This document shows, piece after piece, positions 20,924 to 20,962 of a stretch of 20,962 nt of DNA (the stretch's first letter is position 1; every line of letters begins with the position of its first letter). The stretch comes from Methanomassiliicoccaceae archaeon (GTDB taxonomy: Archaea; Thermoplasmatota; Thermoplasmata; Methanomassiliicoccales; Methanomethylophilaceae), in the NCBI GenBank assembly GCA_009776625.1, contig WRNL01000010.1:1-20962 (forward strand), in the 5' to 3' direction. Below the pieces are notes generated by a model. That model saw only the letters and a program-made list of their open reading frames with translations. It made no database searches and had not been told where the DNA came from. The position numbers and the translations under genes were made by a program.

Positions 20924-20962
20924 ATGGGGCGCGGCTACAGCCTCGCCCTCCCCCCCCCCCCC
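20924..20962 (+). CDS. Possible start of a further gene, truncated by the window end
   Basis: ATG at 20924 opens MGRGYSLALPPPP and runs off the window. A G-rich stretch precedes it but no clear ribosome binding site. The final 13 bases are all C, so the last codons cannot be trusted. It may not be a gene. Confidence 0.2.
   Translation, partial: MGRGYSLALPPPP

Overview
The window looks like a chromosome segment from a high-GC methanogenic or related euryarchaeon. The best inference is Thermoplasmata, order Methanomassiliicoccales, but the order is not proven by anything here. Archaeal identity itself is well supported by eS1 (S3Ae), eL37, an archaeal Sm-like protein, an intron-containing tRNA with CAU anticodon, a CofE-family protein and an ArsA ATPase with an HSP20-like tail. 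Many genes also have a TATA-like box about 25-35 nt upstream of the start codon and little or no leader.

Layout. (1) 14-4081, minus strand: a MarR-type regulator followed by two ABC half-transporters that overlap by 4 nt and form an asymmetric heterodimeric exporter. (2) 4278/4350-5861, plus strand, divergent from marR: a BRO-N domain fused to a HipA-like kinase. (3) 6028-6351, minus: a small unknown protein. (4) 6710-7618: S3Ae with a long acidic tail, then an intron-containing tRNA-Met. (5) 7911-8866, minus: an unknown protein followed by a PIN-domain protein with no ordinary start codon, which together look like a toxin-antitoxin-like pair with a palindrome at the promoter. (6) 9069-11221, plus: a small ORF, a large inverted repeat, then a ferredoxin-like protein paired with an ArsA/Get3-type ATPase. 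(7) 11461-14919, plus: a compact operon of an unknown Met-rich protein, AMMECR1, dihydroorotase and a long YkgJ-type cysteine-cluster protein. (8) 14920-16188, minus: an AAA_14/DUF4143 ATPase behind three 23-bp tandem palindromic repeats. (9) 16329-17758, minus: arsR-arsM. (10) 17885-19699, plus: Sm-like protein, eL37 and PurF. (11) 19771-20910, plus: a long CofE-like ligase. The window ends in a run of 13 C.

Housekeeping blocks (translation, RNA binding, purine and pyrimidine synthesis) alternate with accessory modules: drug efflux, the BRO-HipA fusion, the PIN pair, the DUF4143 ATPase and arsenic methylation. Three accessory modules (marR, the PIN pair, arsR) carry an inverted repeat in their promoter region, and the DUF4143 gene carries three tandem palindromic repeats there. 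This suggests each is separately controlled.

The least explained items are the 23-bp repeat array upstream of the DUF4143 ATPase, the BRO-N/HipA fusion that lacks a HipB partner, and the PIN gene whose frame has no AUG, GUG or UUG before its conserved N-terminus.
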